DNA from: Tubulanus polymorphus
Lineage: Eukaryota; Nemertea; Palaeonemertea; Tubulaniformes; Tubulanidae
Assembly (NCBI RefSeq): GCF_964204645.1
Contig: NC_134034.1
Coordinates: forward strand, 6,319,414-6,383,413
Direction: 5' to 3'
Length of the DNA: 64,000 bases
Every line of letters starts with the position of its first letter. The stretch's first letter is position 1. Made by a program: the position numbers and the translations under genes. Shown here in pieces: positions 1-10,422 of this stretch. The notes below the pieces were generated by a model. The model was given only the letters and a program-made list of their open reading frames with translations, searched no databases and was not told the origin of the DNA.

Positions 1-464
1 AGTTATTTTTAAAGACTTGTTGATAAAACCAAATTCTGAAATATCATTAAAAGATAGAATAAGATTATTAACTAAGTTAGAAGCTATAACAATTCTTTCA
101 ATTCTAACAGCTGTAACTATGCTATTTACAACAATTGGTCTAGCTATTTCAAATTCATTAAAATCTACGCCTACACCCAATAAACCGGATAAACCTCCAA
201 GTCATAAAAATTCTATACAAGATAAAGTTAAAGATTATTTTAAAAAATTAGCAAAATATCTATGGGAACTATCTAAAAAATCTGCTGCAGCTTTACCCGG
301 AATTATTGCATCAATTATTGGTTTGTATTAAAATCTGCAGGAAATATTCTTAGTTTTGCTGCTGAACATATTATTTTATTTTTAATTACAATTGTTAGTG
401 CTATTATTTATGGGTTAGTGAATATGATAAAAAATGTAAAATTAATTTTTTTGTTAAATAAATG
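1..464 (+). pseudogene. Maverick-associated membrane protein, 5' cut by window edge
   Basis: Frame 2 is open from the first base, so the true start lies to the left of the window. The product has a hydrophobic stretch (ILSILTAVTMLFTTIGLAI) followed by a Pro/Lys-rich linker and a second hydrophobic region. The frame closes at 331, but a one-base shift restores a strongly hydrophobic tail (LFLITIVSAIIYGLV) ending at a TAA at 459-461, directly against the start of the next gene at 462. At least two membrane segments are therefore likely. The family is not recognised. Position immediately upstream of the capsid-like gene suggests a structural or membrane-associated virion role, but that is inference only. 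Confidence 0.55.
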
Positions 465-1621
465 AGTGGGAGTTATATAAATCCTTCTAAGAATTCTAGA
501 ATATCTAATGCTATTAAAGCAGAGAGATCTCATAATATAATTACTCATAATCCTTCTAATATTAATCCTGATGATACTTTATATGTTAGAATCCCGAGAT
601 TAAATCAAAATACTTTTTATGTTCCAAATAGTATTTATTTGATATAAATGTAACTGGTGATAATAATAATTATGTTGTAGATAATGTTGGGAGATATTTG
701 ATTAAAAAATTAACTATAAAGATTGGACCAGAAACAGTTTTTTCATTAGATGATTATAATTCATTTATGCATTATAAAGATTTATGGTTAACAAAAGAGA
801 AATAATATGATATTTCAAGGCATCCAAACAGAAAACCATAATAAATTAAGATCAGAAGCTAATAATGCAATAATAACTAATGCTACAGATAATTTGATAA
901 AAAAGATTTATGGAAGCAAATATAAAATTCCATTGGACTTTGAATTGATAAATAATAATGCCCCTTTATATATAAATACGCAATTCAAGAAGATATTATA
1001 TTCGAGATAACATTTGCTCCTGTTAATGAAATTGTGCTATCTAGCGTTGTTAAAGATATGGGATATAAATTATCGAATATATGTTTAGAACATGATACAG
1101 CAACTGATGAAAATATTTCAAGCATAATTCAAACTCAATACAATCAAGGATTTTCATTATTATATGATTAACTTGATACATTTAAAACTGTAACTATTAA
1201 AGCAAATGATGAAATAATTAATGAGATTATTAACTTCCCAAGAAGATCTATTAAAGGTATATTAATATTTCTTACCATTGCAACATATTCCAATGGTGCA
1301 ATAAATGTTGATAATTATTATAATCCTGAAATATCAAAGGTAGAAATAACTATTGAAGGTATAGCAAATATAATATTTTGTCAAGGAATGAGAATTGAAA
1401 AATCATCTGAAAATTGTAATATTAATCAAATTGATTATTATACCAGCAATAAATATGCATTATGGTTAGATTTAAGAACAACAGAGGATAATTCATTACA
1501 TGGTTCTGGGAAAAAATTACAGAACACTAAAGATGGAATACAATTATTCGAGAGAAAGAAAAAAGGAGACAAAAATTTCAAAATGCACATTTATATTATA
1601 TCTGATGCGAAATTAAATTAA
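462..1621 (+). pseudogene. Candidate major capsid protein of Maverick copy 1 (broken)
   Basis: Starts MSGSYINPSKN at an ATG preceded by AAATAA. Pieces in several frames (462-647, about 645-805, 807-1010, then fragments to 1388-1621) read as one protein of roughly 380 residues with at least three frame changes or stops. Phrases such as 'VDNVGRYLIKKLTIKIG', 'LTKEK', 'KIPLDFELI' and the C-terminal 'NSLHGSGKKLQNTKDGIQL' match my recollection of a capsid-like protein found beside PolB and integrase in invertebrate Maverick-like elements. That family recognition is from memory and was not tested by structure. Location between the membrane gene and integrase fits a virion gene. It cannot make a full-length protein as it stands. 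Confidence 0.55.
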
Positions 1622-1640
1622 CGCAATTAACGATATATAA

Positions 1641-2748
1641 ATGGGGGATAAAAAAAACTCGAAATACTAAAGAACAATATTTAAAAAATTTATATTATAA
1701 CCCTGAGAGTTCGGTTGCTTATTCTTCTACCAAAAATATATGACGTCAAGTAAAACAAGATAAATTAGATAAGATAATCCCACAAAATTTAGTTAAATAT
1801 AAAGATATAAATGATTTTATGTTAGAACAACCAACAAACACAACGCATAAAAAAATGTTAGAAAATATAAAACTCGTAAAACTATGGTAAGTTATGTAGA
1901 TCAACAGTGGCAAGGAGATTTAATTGATATGAAAAATGTTAAGAAAGATAATGATGATTATTGGTGGATATTGAATATAATTGATATTTTTAGTCGTTAT
2001 GTATGGAGCTTCCTACTTTATAGAAAAGATGCTGTACAAATATCAAATGTTTTAAGAAAATTTCTTTCAGGTGGTAAAATAAAGCCAAAAAAATACAATT
2101 TCATGATGGAAAAGAATTTGATAATTCATCTGTTCATGAACTCTTGGATTATCATAATATTAAATATTTTTCAACAAAGTCGGATAAAAAAGCAGCAGTT
2201 GTTGAACGATTTAATAGAACATTAACAACAAGAATGTGGAAATATTTTACAGCGAATAATACTTTTAAATGGATTGAGGTTTTACCAAAATTGATAGAAG
2301 GTTAAAATAATTCTTATCATTCTTCTATTGGAATGAAACTTGGTTGGAATAAATTGTTTTGAATAATTTATATGGAGCATTATTTGTAGATGATTTTGGT
2401 GAACCTAAATTTAAAGTTGGTCGAAATGTTAGAATTTCTAAGTATAAAAAGATATTTGACAAAGGATACGATAGTAATTTTACTAGAGAAATATATAAAA
2501 TAAAAAAGGTGATAACAACAAAACCATATGTCTATAAATTAGAAGATTTAGATGGTGAAGAAGTTGATGGCTACTTTTACGAAGAAGAATTAAGTTTAAC
2601 TACTGAAAATCTAGAACAAGAATATAAAATTGAAAAAGTATTAAAAACAAAAACTGTTAATAGAAAAAAATATTCTTTAGTAAAATGGGTTGGATGGCCA
2701 GATAAATTCAATGAACGGATATTATCGAGTAAAATTAAAAATATATAA
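1641..2748 (+). pseudogene. Maverick chromodomain integrase, copy 1 (broken)
   Basis: The ATG at 1641 follows ATATATAA. The retroviral-type DDE integrase core is visible around 1884-2340 (DQQWQGDLIDM supplying the first Asp; IIDIFSRYVWSF; the second Asp region is scrambled by a frameshift near 2090). A C-terminal segment at 2359-2748 contains a chromodomain (EYKIEKVLKTK...KYSLVKWVGWPDKFNE). Compared with copy 2, this copy has internal stops in the N-terminal third, a frameshift in the DDE core, and a lost stretch near 2340 where the copy 2 reading 'PIDARKPENAEIV' is absent. The TAA stop sits at 2746-2748 directly before the ATPase ATG. Integrase would insert the element and create the 6-bp duplication. 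Confidence 0.85.
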
Positions 2749-3336
2749 ATGAATAAGGAATTATTTATATTAGAGCCTCATAATATGTTAATTTCTGGTG
2801 TAACAAATTGTGGAAAAACTTATTATTTATAAAAACTATTTTGATAATATAGTATTATTTTGTCCAACGTATGAATTTAATCAAACTTATAATAGAAATA
2901 TTACTACAAATAATAAATTTATTGTATCATATCCTAAAACAGTTAAAGAAAATTTAGATAATTGTATTAAAATAGCAATTGATATTTATAAAGGATCAAA
3001 TACATTATTTATCATAGATGATTGTGCTAATTTACATGATTCAAAAATTAGAGAGAGAGTGAATTATGTTATTTAGCTTTCTCTGGAAGACATTTTGGGA
3101 TAACAACGTGGGTTTTAAATCAAAAATATAATTCAATTGTTAAAGATTTTAGAGAAAAAATTAGATTTTTAGTATTATTCTACAATAAAGATAGAAAATC
3201 GATGAAAAATGCGCTTGAGGAAAATGATATTATTCCACATGATTTACGTAATGAATATATGGATAAATTGAAAAATAACAAAAAATCAAAATTACTATTT
3301 CGATTACAACACCCATTTAAATATGAATTCATTTAA
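2749..3336 (+). pseudogene. Maverick packaging ATPase (FtsK/HerA type), copy 1
   Basis: Begins MNKELFILEPHN at a TATATAAATG start. Walker A is GVTNCGKT at about 2797-2820 and Walker B is LFIIDDCAN near 3005-3030, as in A32-like genome-packaging ATPases. A deletion and frame change follow Walker A near 2820, where copy 2 has about 35 extra bases. A 2-base AG insertion in a GAGAGAG run near 3055 shifts the frame again before the 'FSGRHFG...WVLNQKYN' part. The end is KYEFI at 3336. The gene is dead here but clearly orthologous to 36,872-37,480. Confidence 0.85.
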
Positions 3337-3539
3337 ACTCAACTAGCTTGTTAATCTAGTATATTTTAGTCACATTCTAGTCAAATCTTAGTTATTCGTA
3401 GTTGAAACAAAAATCAAATAAATTTCAACAAGAAATAAACAAAAACAATAATATTTCGACTAGCTTGTTAATCTAGTATATTTTTAGATACATTCTAGTT
3501 AAATTCTAGTTGTAACAACACAATTTTTTTGTTATATAA
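3337..3539. repeat. CTAGTT-rich intergenic repeats, Maverick copy 1
   Basis: Between ATPase and ORF X lie repeated short units built on CTAGTT / ATTCTAGTT, with two longer imperfect units starting CTAGCTTGTTAATCTAGT near 3349 and 3459. The same array in a longer, cleaner form occurs at the same position in copy 2 (37,484-37,772), so it is a conserved part of the element rather than a random microsatellite. No ORF crosses it. Confidence 0.75.
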
Positions 3540-4146
3540 ATGGGAGGCGAAAAGAAAAGAAAATCTAAAAAAGTGATGTTCCAATTGAAAACCTTTGGAT
3601 GATTTAGGTATAACAGAAACAAAATTAACACCAGATAATAATGGTGCTTTAAATGATATTACTACAAACAATAATTATGAATATTATCTTTATTGTAAAC
3701 ATCACTTAGAAATATTAATTGCATCTGGGAAATGTAAAAGTTTTATTAGTAAAAATTCAACTTACAATGAAATAGATACAATGAAATCAGATGAAATTAT
3801 TAGATTATTAAAGATTTATGAAACTGCATGAATAGCTAGAATTAATGATGCGATATCAGAAAATGTAGTAAAAGGTTATAGTAAATTATGTAAATATATG
3901 CTACCAATTCAAGATGAAAATAGATTATATTCCGATTTAAAAAATGATTATTTATTTATGAATGAATTTAATAAATGGATTGGATATTAATCATTTCAAT
4001 TAGGTGGATTTATGACATAATTATCAACTGGAGTCATAACATTTTCAAATATTGAAAGTAAAAATTTTTCTATAATAAATGAGCGAGGTGGAAGAAGTGA
4101 AGGAATTAACTGTGAAGAAAAAACCAAGATCACAGAAACAAATTGA
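3540..4146 (+). pseudogene. Maverick ORF X, copy 1 (broken)
   Basis: Orthologue of the intact 201-residue ORF at 37,785. The start ATG at 3540 lies in GTTATATAAATG. A frameshift near 3580 separates the MGGEKK start from the long reading frame, and stops interrupt it after 'YETA' (TGA), after 'KWIGY' (TAA) and after 'GGFMT' (TAA). The C-terminal part overlaps the start of ORF Y at 4079. The function is unknown; a weakly hydrophobic C-terminal stretch may anchor it in a membrane. Confidence 0.7.
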
Positions 4147-4448
4147 ATGGTCTTGGCAATTAGGAATTAAATCGAGAGAATTTAAAAAAGCTATAAAAGA
4201 AAAAATAAATAATGAAAATGTTAATGATAATGATGAAAATATTTTTATTTCTACTCCTTCTGATAATATAATATTTGATAAATATTTATATTTCACCACT
4301 GGTTTTGTAATTGTATTCATTTTGATTGGGTGTAGTTGGTATAAAAAAATCAAATAACATTTATGTTATTAATAATTCTGAAACTACTACTATCAAAAAT
4401 GAAAATACTTCTGAAATTCCAAAATTTACAATAAAAGAAATGGATTAA
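4079..4448 (+). pseudogene. Maverick ORF Y, single-pass membrane protein, copy 1
   Basis: Starts MSEVEEVKELTVKKKPRSQ at an ATAATAAATG. A Lys/Arg-rich N-terminal half precedes one clear membrane segment (FTTGFVIVFILIGCSWY). A one-base change near 4350 shifts the frame; the other frame continues as a hydrophilic tail ending at 4448. It overlaps the end of ORF X. The family is not recognised. A basic head with one transmembrane helix would suit a small virion-membrane or entry-accessory protein, but nothing in the sequence proves this. Confidence 0.65.
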
Positions 4449-4597
4449 TATTTTAGAAAAAAAAGCAAAAAATAATTTCATTTTTAATTAATTGAATATC
4501 TCACTACCATTGTCTATCTATGCGGAGCAATTAAATTGTCCAGATAAGTCATTTCGGATTCTTAATATTTAATTAATTTCATTATCAATTTATTTTT
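4449..4597. other. Maverick intergenic spacer between convergent genes
   Basis: No gene. It contains a conserved block (TATGCGGAGCAATTAAATTG...TCATTTCGGATTC) shared with 38,798-38,860 of copy 2. Relative to copy 2 it lacks about 33 bases that contain a GGTGCC-loop-GGCACC hairpin; the loss lies between short CTAT repeats. It separates plus-strand ORF Y from the minus-strand GHH gene, where a bidirectional terminator would be expected. Confidence 0.6.
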
Positions 4598-4923
4598 TTA
4601 ATCAACAACTTCTAAATCATGATGCCCGTCTTTATCTTTCCCATGGTAAATTATTTTAAATCCTTCTAAATCTTTTAATTCCTCTGTACTCAATGCAACC
4701 CATTTATCAGGTAAAAATACTTTAAATTCTCTCGTTGTACTAACATTACAGTAACTTAAATTTGCTGATACTTTCTCTCCATATTTAGTTTTTATATTTT
4801 CTAATTTCAATATTTTGTGTTCAATTTCTTTTGTAACATCGACTAACTTTTTTATTTCAAATTGTTTTTTGCTGGTTTTATTTTGTTATTTATTGTTGCT
4901 AAGAATGCTTTTCTATCTCCCAT
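4598..4923 (-). pseudogene. Maverick 'GHH' protein, terminal gene, copy 1
   Basis: A minus-strand gene starting at 4923 (MGDRKAFLATI) in TTTTAATAAATG, just inside the right terminal repeat. A frameshift/stop near 4855 separates this start from the main frame (4810-4598), which ends DKWVALSTEELKDL...IIYHGKDKDGHHDLEVVD. The same pattern (LPD-[W/F], LS-x-E-[D/E]-L, IY-x-GK, GHH) recurs in the gene at 11,186-11,590, so it is a small conserved Maverick family. I do not know its function. It is transcribed inward from the terminal repeat, opposite to all other genes in this copy. Confidence 0.65.
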
Positions 4924-5008
4924 TTATTAAAAGAAAAAATTACTTGTGGTGATGAGTGGTGTGTCGCCCTCTCGCCCTCTGGTATGGAAACGTCATTTTC
5001 CAATTACT
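4924..5008 (-). repeat. Right terminal inverted repeat of Maverick copy 1, with promoter
   Basis: On the minus strand it reads from terminal AGTAATTGGAAAATG through a GAGGGCGAGAGGGCGAC block and CCACTCATCACCACAAG to the GHH start codon. The outer part matches the outer end of the copy 2 left repeat and the inner part matches its inner end (30,750-30,777). The middle 200+ bases are missing, with CCACTCATCAC at the join, consistent with deletion between two direct repeats. Confidence 0.75.
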
Positions 5009-7189
5009 TGTTGAGATTCATTTGATATTTTTGTAATCTGGACAGAAGCCTTATTAATCAATCTTGGCAGTTTGTAACTCAGATGTGTATTAATATCCAT
5101 AAATTGGCAACGTAGTTTAAATCTTAAACTGAACATATCCAATTATCAAAACTGATTTCACTACAATTCATTTAAAAGTAAACTCTCTAAAACAAAGAAG
5201 ATTTTTTATTATCTCGGATATTTGCCAAGTCACATGGAAGGTTTGTATGTTTGTGTAATGAAATATTATGTGTCTTTTTATATACGGTAAAAACGGTAAC
5301 GTAATTTACGAGTATTTCATTGACAAAGAAAAAGTAATGCTAGAATAAAGGTCAATGCGAAAACTTTTATTTCAGACTTATGACGTAATTTTTCCATGTG
5401 AATTCCACCAAGAGACGGCCTGGACCAGCTTCCAACACGTTTTCTCTTTGTATAGGTACATAGCAAACATCGATAAAACTCTTGACATGCCATTTTGCTG
5501 ATGTATCCAAAATTTGAATAGCCACAAAATCTTTGTTTAACATGTAAAGCTAAATAAGGTATCATTGTTTTCAGAATTCATCTGGCGGTTTTAATAAAAA
5601 CATCCTTTCATGTATATTGTTAAAAATGTAGGCACACAGTAAGCCGGAAGTTCGATGACGTGATTTTCTCCAATTGGTGCCTATTCCTGTGGAATGGGCC
5701 AACATAACCACGTGCGCGTACGATGAGGGGAACAAATTCAAATACAAAGACTTTATATAACCAATTCCGCGATCATAAAGAATCGCTACAATCTTTTCCT
5801 CCGTTATCCCCATTTGATGATTCTTTGTCCAACATTATCCAAAAAGGAATATCCACTAAGTATGCAAATATACAAAATGAATTGTAAGAAGTGAATGTTT
5901 ACTTTTCTTGCTAGACTTAAAATGATAAAATCAGACAATGTTATACCAGGTCATAAGAAAATCCTACTAAATTAATAATGTATGTTAAGCCAACCATGGA
6001 ACCATTGAAAAAAAACCAAAATAGTATGCATGTTGCGTCATGAACATCATCATATAGATCAATGATGGACGTATTAGTTTATAATACGTCCATGATAGTT
6101 AAAGACAGTGTAGGGTCTATCATCCATCACAAGCGGGCTTATGCTTTTACTTACTAAATTTTGAGGCTACGACTACAATTTACTAATTTCAAAACGTCAA
6201 ACAAATTGACAGTTCGTTTAATTTTAAAAACTTCTTAAACCAAACCAGCTTCCATGAAACTATTTAAAATAACGGTGTGTACCGTATTTAAATCAATTAA
6301 TTTTGTATGCACCGTATTAGGACCAACTCGCAGTTCAACGGCAAAGGGCCCAAATTTTCTAGGGCTAATTTATGCAGTAAGGAATTTTACCTTAAAGGGT
6401 TATAATCTCACAAGTTGATTTGGGCACAGGAATTGCAATTATTTTCTGTAGTACCCAGCTAGACTGTGAGTCACAGGAAATTAGTGCTTTATGCTTAAAG
6501 TGGTCATGAAGAGGTTTTTGAGTTATGGCTAAAAGTATTTTCTTTCATCAATTGTAAACTATTTATTGATTTAGTGGTCAAGAAATTAATTTTTAATTCT
6601 TCAATTAGTGTTAAAACGAAACTTTTGATCGGCCGTGCTGATTCCTTCCCAAACCGGAAGTGTGACGTCATTCTGAGAACCCAGACCAAAGCAACATGGT
6701 GTAGTGTATAGAATCGGGTGTTACTAACAGCGATTAAAGTGCAAAATAGTGACCCAAATACATCAGATTCCAATCAAACGTCTGAATTTAGGAAGTCAAC
6801 AGTTGTTATTAATAGACAGTCGAAATTATTCAATTTAATTTGGACCTGATGCCTCAGAACGAAGGGATTTGTGACTATAGAACAGCATATTTCTACGTCG
6901 TGGAGCAGCGAGCATTCATCATCATTTAAGTGATTCCCTCTTTGTTAAAACTACGCCGAGGGGATGACTGATATAGATATCGCAAATATTTCTGTGGGTA
7001 GTTAAACCGTTGTTATACGCTTGCTTTAATAGCGGGGATAATTTCAGACACTAGCTACAGTTTATGCACATAGGTTGATAGGTTCATAAAATAGGCCTAA
7101 CTTTTGAAATTTTATTTTTATCCAACTGCAGGTTTGGATGACTTTTTAAGCTCAATTACCCAATAGGTCTCACGTAGCATAAAAAGGGA
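5009..7189. other. No gene recognised; a 12-bp-arm hairpin at 6065-6093
   Basis: Unique-looking sequence between Maverick copy 1 and the gypsy element. Several short ORFs are unsupported. At 6065-6093 there is a perfect stem of 12 bp (ATGGACGTATTA) with a GTTTA loop. The right part may hold the 5' LTR and leader of the following gypsy element, but no repeat partner is visible and I cannot define an LTR. Confidence 0.4.
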
Positions 7190-7248
7190 ATCCGAATCGC
7201 CATCAGGGACCAGGGAGGATGCCCGAGTAAAAGTCCCGTGCCCCAAAA

Positions 7249-8434
7249 TGTACAGTATGGGGCATAATTTTCCCGTCTGGTTAGAGCGTTTTGAGAGCTA
7301 CTGCACATTGTCCGGTGTATGTAGCAGTGAGCTTAAGAAACAACATTTACTAACGTACCTGGACCACGAGTCATACCAGGCGTAAACCTACGTCTTGCCC
7401 CATCCCTGGATTACAATAGTTTCGTTAAGGGGATAAAGGACCGTATGTCATTGACACGGTCAGCTTCCGATTTCAAAATGATGTTGAAATCTCGAGAGCA
7501 GAAACCCCAAGAAAACATCGGGCAATACGCGGATGCATTGACAACTCACACAGAGCGCGTGCCCAGGGATTGATCACAGTTTGCAGGATGAGTTGGCACG
7601 TGACCAATTCTTGGCAGGTGTGGCGGTACCCTCGAGTGTTAGGGAGCAGTTGTACAGTCTCTATCGGTGTCATTGGCTCGGGGTCATGAGACTGCGCGGC
7701 TCCTGACTGATAGACACGAGTCCAGACCCCTCGTCGACACGTAAATGAGGTGAAGGCCAGTCAGACGGATGAGCTACTTTCGGAACTCGTGGGCCTCGTT
7801 AAGGGTTTGAATGTCCGGATGGACGGTTTAGAGGCCAGGGTTAACACACAGACTCAGGCCAACTCCCAGGGGAGGGGAGGGACAACATATGCTGGCGGTG
7901 TCGAGAACCGGTTCATACAGCGGAAACATGTCCGCAGGTTGCATGTCATACATGTTCTGGTAGAGGTCATTATGCCAGGAATTGCCCCGGGAAATAGGGA
8001 AACGATTACAGGCGGTCCTCCAGGGTGCAAGGGAATCGCCGCCAATAGAGAGATCCTCCACATATATGATGGAGAAATATCTGCCTCCACATCGTAGAAT
8101 CCGGAAACATGTTCCTTCACCCGTTAACGATTCCTTACATGATAGAGCCCAAATTGTAAATAATTTAATAATTGTAAATAGTTCACTAGACCCTTGCGTA
8201 ACGGAAATTGGGAACGAAATTTTTGGTGGAACCGATACGACAGGTCGTACATATCTAGAAAAGCAGGCAACTTCAAATGTTTTAACTTTTTACCCAGATA
8301 CCTCACTGTCGGTCGGTCAACCGGGTGATGGGATTTCGGATGGTTCTCCTCTGAGGCAGGTGACAGTTTTAAATATTTTACCTCCGTGCCCAGATAACTC
8401 TCTGTTGATAAAGTCACAGGAAGGTAGGTCGTAA
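7249..8434 (+). pseudogene. Gypsy gag with two zinc knuckles
   Basis: The N-terminal part from 7249 (MYSMGHNFPVWLERFESYC...LLTYLDHESYQA) has the W-x-x-x-F-E and L-x-x-L pattern of gypsy gag capsids. A frame change near 7380 leads to a basic linker and a short coiled-coil-like segment at 7750-7850 (SELVGLVKGLNVRMDGLEARV). In another frame at about 7889-7998 there are two back-to-back nucleocapsid knuckles: CWRCREPVHTAETC and CHTCSGRGHYARNC, both CX2CX4HX4C. The distal part to 8434 is unremarkable. At least three frame changes make it a pseudogene. Confidence 0.75.
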
Positions 8435-8484
8435 CCACAATAACAACTGACCAGCGAGATGCGTCAATAGGTCCGAGCTGCGCC

Positions 8485-8870
8485 GTGGATGAGAAAATGG
8501 TCCGTCGTGTCGATTTGAGAGACACTGGGCTTTACTGCTCTGGTATTCTTAATGGTTCAACACGTACGTCTATACTCTTAGACACTGGTGCTTCTGTGAC
8601 TTTGTTGAAAACCTCTGGGAGAAAAGTCGTAGGACCGATCAGGGAAATCTGCTGCCAGTCGACTTCGAATTAGCCACTGCCACGAGTGAGAACATGAAGG
8701 TTAATGGGGTGGCCAAGGTAGAGCTCCAGTTGAGAACCTGTAGATTCATGGTCCCCATGCTAATAGCCGATGACTTGGCTCAGGAGTGCCTGCTAGGTAG
8801 TGACTTCTTTGAACAGAATGGTTGCATTATTGATTACCCTGGTAGAGTTCTCGAGTATGGCCTTACCCAT
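8485..8870 (+). pseudogene. Gypsy aspartic protease
   Basis: The retropepsin active site ILLDTGASVTLL is at about 8570-8606 and the C-terminal signature LIADDLAQECLLGSDFFEQNG follows at 8761-8823. The frame shifts between 8673 and 8694. The protease is followed by a linker reaching to the RT start, as in gypsy polyproteins. Confidence 0.75.
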
Positions 8871-9362
8871 GTACCATTGGAGACCAAGGATGCACGACCT
8901 AGTTGCTGTCGTTTGTTCCTGACCGAGACTTGTTATATTCCGGGAGGCCATGAGGTCGCGGCCACTGCGTATTTCAATCAGATATATAGTGTAAATAACA
9001 ATTTTGTTGGTATGGTTGGTCGAGGGAACAGTACTCTGTGCCTGGCTGGCAAATCTCTGGTATGTCCGCGGGATGGGAAGGTAACAGTTCGCCTGGCGAA
9101 TTTTTCAGATGACACCCTTAGGGTCCGTCGAGGGGACTTTGTGGGTATTTTCTCGCCTATCGAATCAGTCGATGTACTCACTGTGCAAGACACTTCTGGT
9201 TTGTCAGATACGGAACTGCCTCAGCCCCAGCAGGATCCCCATGATTTAAAGGGTCTTTACGACGAACTAAATGTCGATAGTCTCGAGATTTCGGAGGGTG
9301 ATCGGGAGGATTTGAAGAGGGTCCTAGCGCAGTATCAGGGTGTATTTTCTCGGGGAATTTGA

Positions 9363-9780
9363 AATTGGGAGGACACCCCTCATTAAGTTTGAGATCGATA
9401 CCGGGGAGCAGAAGCCGATTAGGCAGCATCAACGACGTCTGCCGCCCCATTACAAGCAATTTGTTGAGGGGTACACTGCAGAGCTGTGTGACCAAGGTCT
9501 TATAAGGCCATCCCACTCGCCTTGGGCTAGCCCAATCGTCCTAGCCAAGAAAAGTGATGGCAGTTTGTGTCTGTGCTGTGACTACAGGAAATTAAACGAC
9601 GTCACAACTAAAGACAGTCAGTCACCCATTGGGGCGAATAGATTCTACCCTCGAGGCACTTTCGGGATCGTCATGGTTCTCCTCTCGGGATCTGACCAGT
9701 GGCTACTGGCAAGTGCTAATCCAAGAATGTGACAAACCAAAAACAGCTTTTTGTTCTGAGAATGGAGTTCCACCTAAAAT
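9363..9780 (+). pseudogene. Gypsy reverse transcriptase, N-terminal fragment
   Basis: Contains the entry region of gypsy RT: the linker FEIDTGEQKPIRQ, RRLPPHYKQFVEGY, LIRPSHSPWASPIVLAKKS and the fingers motif CDYRKLND. Frame changes near 9640 scramble the following palm entry. The reading stops at about 9780, before the catalytic YxDD, at the junction with Maverick DNA. No polymerase activity is possible from this fragment. Confidence 0.85.
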
Positions 9781-9808
9781 CCAAATTATTTCATAATTTT
9801 GTTGATCA

Positions 9809-10045
9809 CTACTTGGCGTATAATAATCTGATAATTTTAATTTCTTTTTTTTTAAACAGTTTTAGATTAATTTCTTTATTTGTTACTGCGTTATATAAAC
9901 TCATAGCTTCATCGACTGATTGAAAATCTTCCCATTTTAAATACTTTTTTCAATACCAATATATATATAATGTATAACCAACAGTTCCAACTGATAGTAA
10001 TGCTCTATTATATAAACCAGTTATTATCCACTTATTATCACTCAT
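9809..10045 (-). pseudogene. Small Maverick membrane protein (fragment 3)
   Basis: Starts MSDNKWIITGLYNRALLSVG at 10,045 in TTAATAAATG. A hydrophobic stretch (ALLSVGTVGYTLYIYW) is followed by an in-frame TGA and then an open tail (KYLKWEDFQSVDEAM...) to a TAG at 9811-9809. The family is unknown. It overlaps the double TAA stop of the upstream gene. Confidence 0.5.
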
Positions 10046-10048
10046 TTA

Positions 10049-10406
10049 TTAATCAAAAAGATTACCATCTACAAAATATTTAGTTAACTAAGTTATAATT
10101 ATTTCAACATTTATTTCATCACTACTTTTATGATTATCATATATTTCAGTTACTAATTTTTTTAACATCATCGATAATCTAATCTTCATCTAATTCATAA
10201 AATCTTGAAGACTCTTTAATTAAATCAGTAATCTTTTCTACATTAAAAGTTTTTTTATCGATTGTTGTTTCATATTCAAATGTTATTTCATTAAAAAATG
10301 TAATATTTTTGATATGAGTTATTACATCATTAATGTTAAATTTCATTTCTTTCTCACGTTTAAAATCCAATCCAAAACATATACTCGGTCCAACAGTTAT
10401 ATTCAT
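10049..10406 (-). pseudogene. Small Maverick protein, unknown (fragment 3)
   Basis: Starts MNITVGPSICFGLDFKREK at 10,406 in ATTATATAAATG. The first frame runs to a TAG after FYELDED at 10,179. A shift then opens a further acidic segment (LVTEIYDNHKSSDEIN) ending DGNLFD at tandem TAA codons just before the next ATG. No domain is recognised. It is flanked upstream by the penton-like gene with a 17-base gap. Confidence 0.5.
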
Positions 10407-10422
10407 TTATATAATGAAAAAT

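Larger units (their letters stand above)
1..5008 (+). mobile_element. Maverick/Polinton copy 1 (right-hand part, decayed)
   Basis: AT-rich block holding, in order, a membrane protein, capsid-like protein, chromodomain integrase, FtsK/HerA-type ATPase, two small unknown proteins (plus strand) and a minus-strand GHH protein, then a terminal inverted repeat. The segment from about 1960 to 4600 is collinear with 36,062-38,890 of copy 2 and differs by scattered substitutions and small indels. The right terminus is placed at 5008 because the last bases are the reverse complement of the copy 2 left terminus (AGTAATT...). The following 6 bases TGTTGA would be the target duplication, but the left end lies outside the window. 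Most genes carry stops or frameshifts, so this copy looks inactive. Confidence 0.85.
7190..9780 (+). mobile_element. Gypsy-type LTR retrotransposon, gag-pro-RT part
   Basis: Gag, two CCHC zinc knuckles, a DTGA aspartic protease and the N-terminal part of reverse transcriptase occur in that order on the plus strand, with many frame changes. The copy breaks inside the RT palm at about 9780, where Maverick sequence begins. A gypsy integrase starts again at 11,600. The two parts may be one element interrupted or two separate relics; RNase H and most of RT are missing either way. Confidence 0.8.

Noticed and set aside
7828-8525. Minus-strand ORFs opposite gypsy gag and protease
   Set aside because: Shadows of the plus-strand retrotransposon genes, which have zinc knuckles and the protease site.
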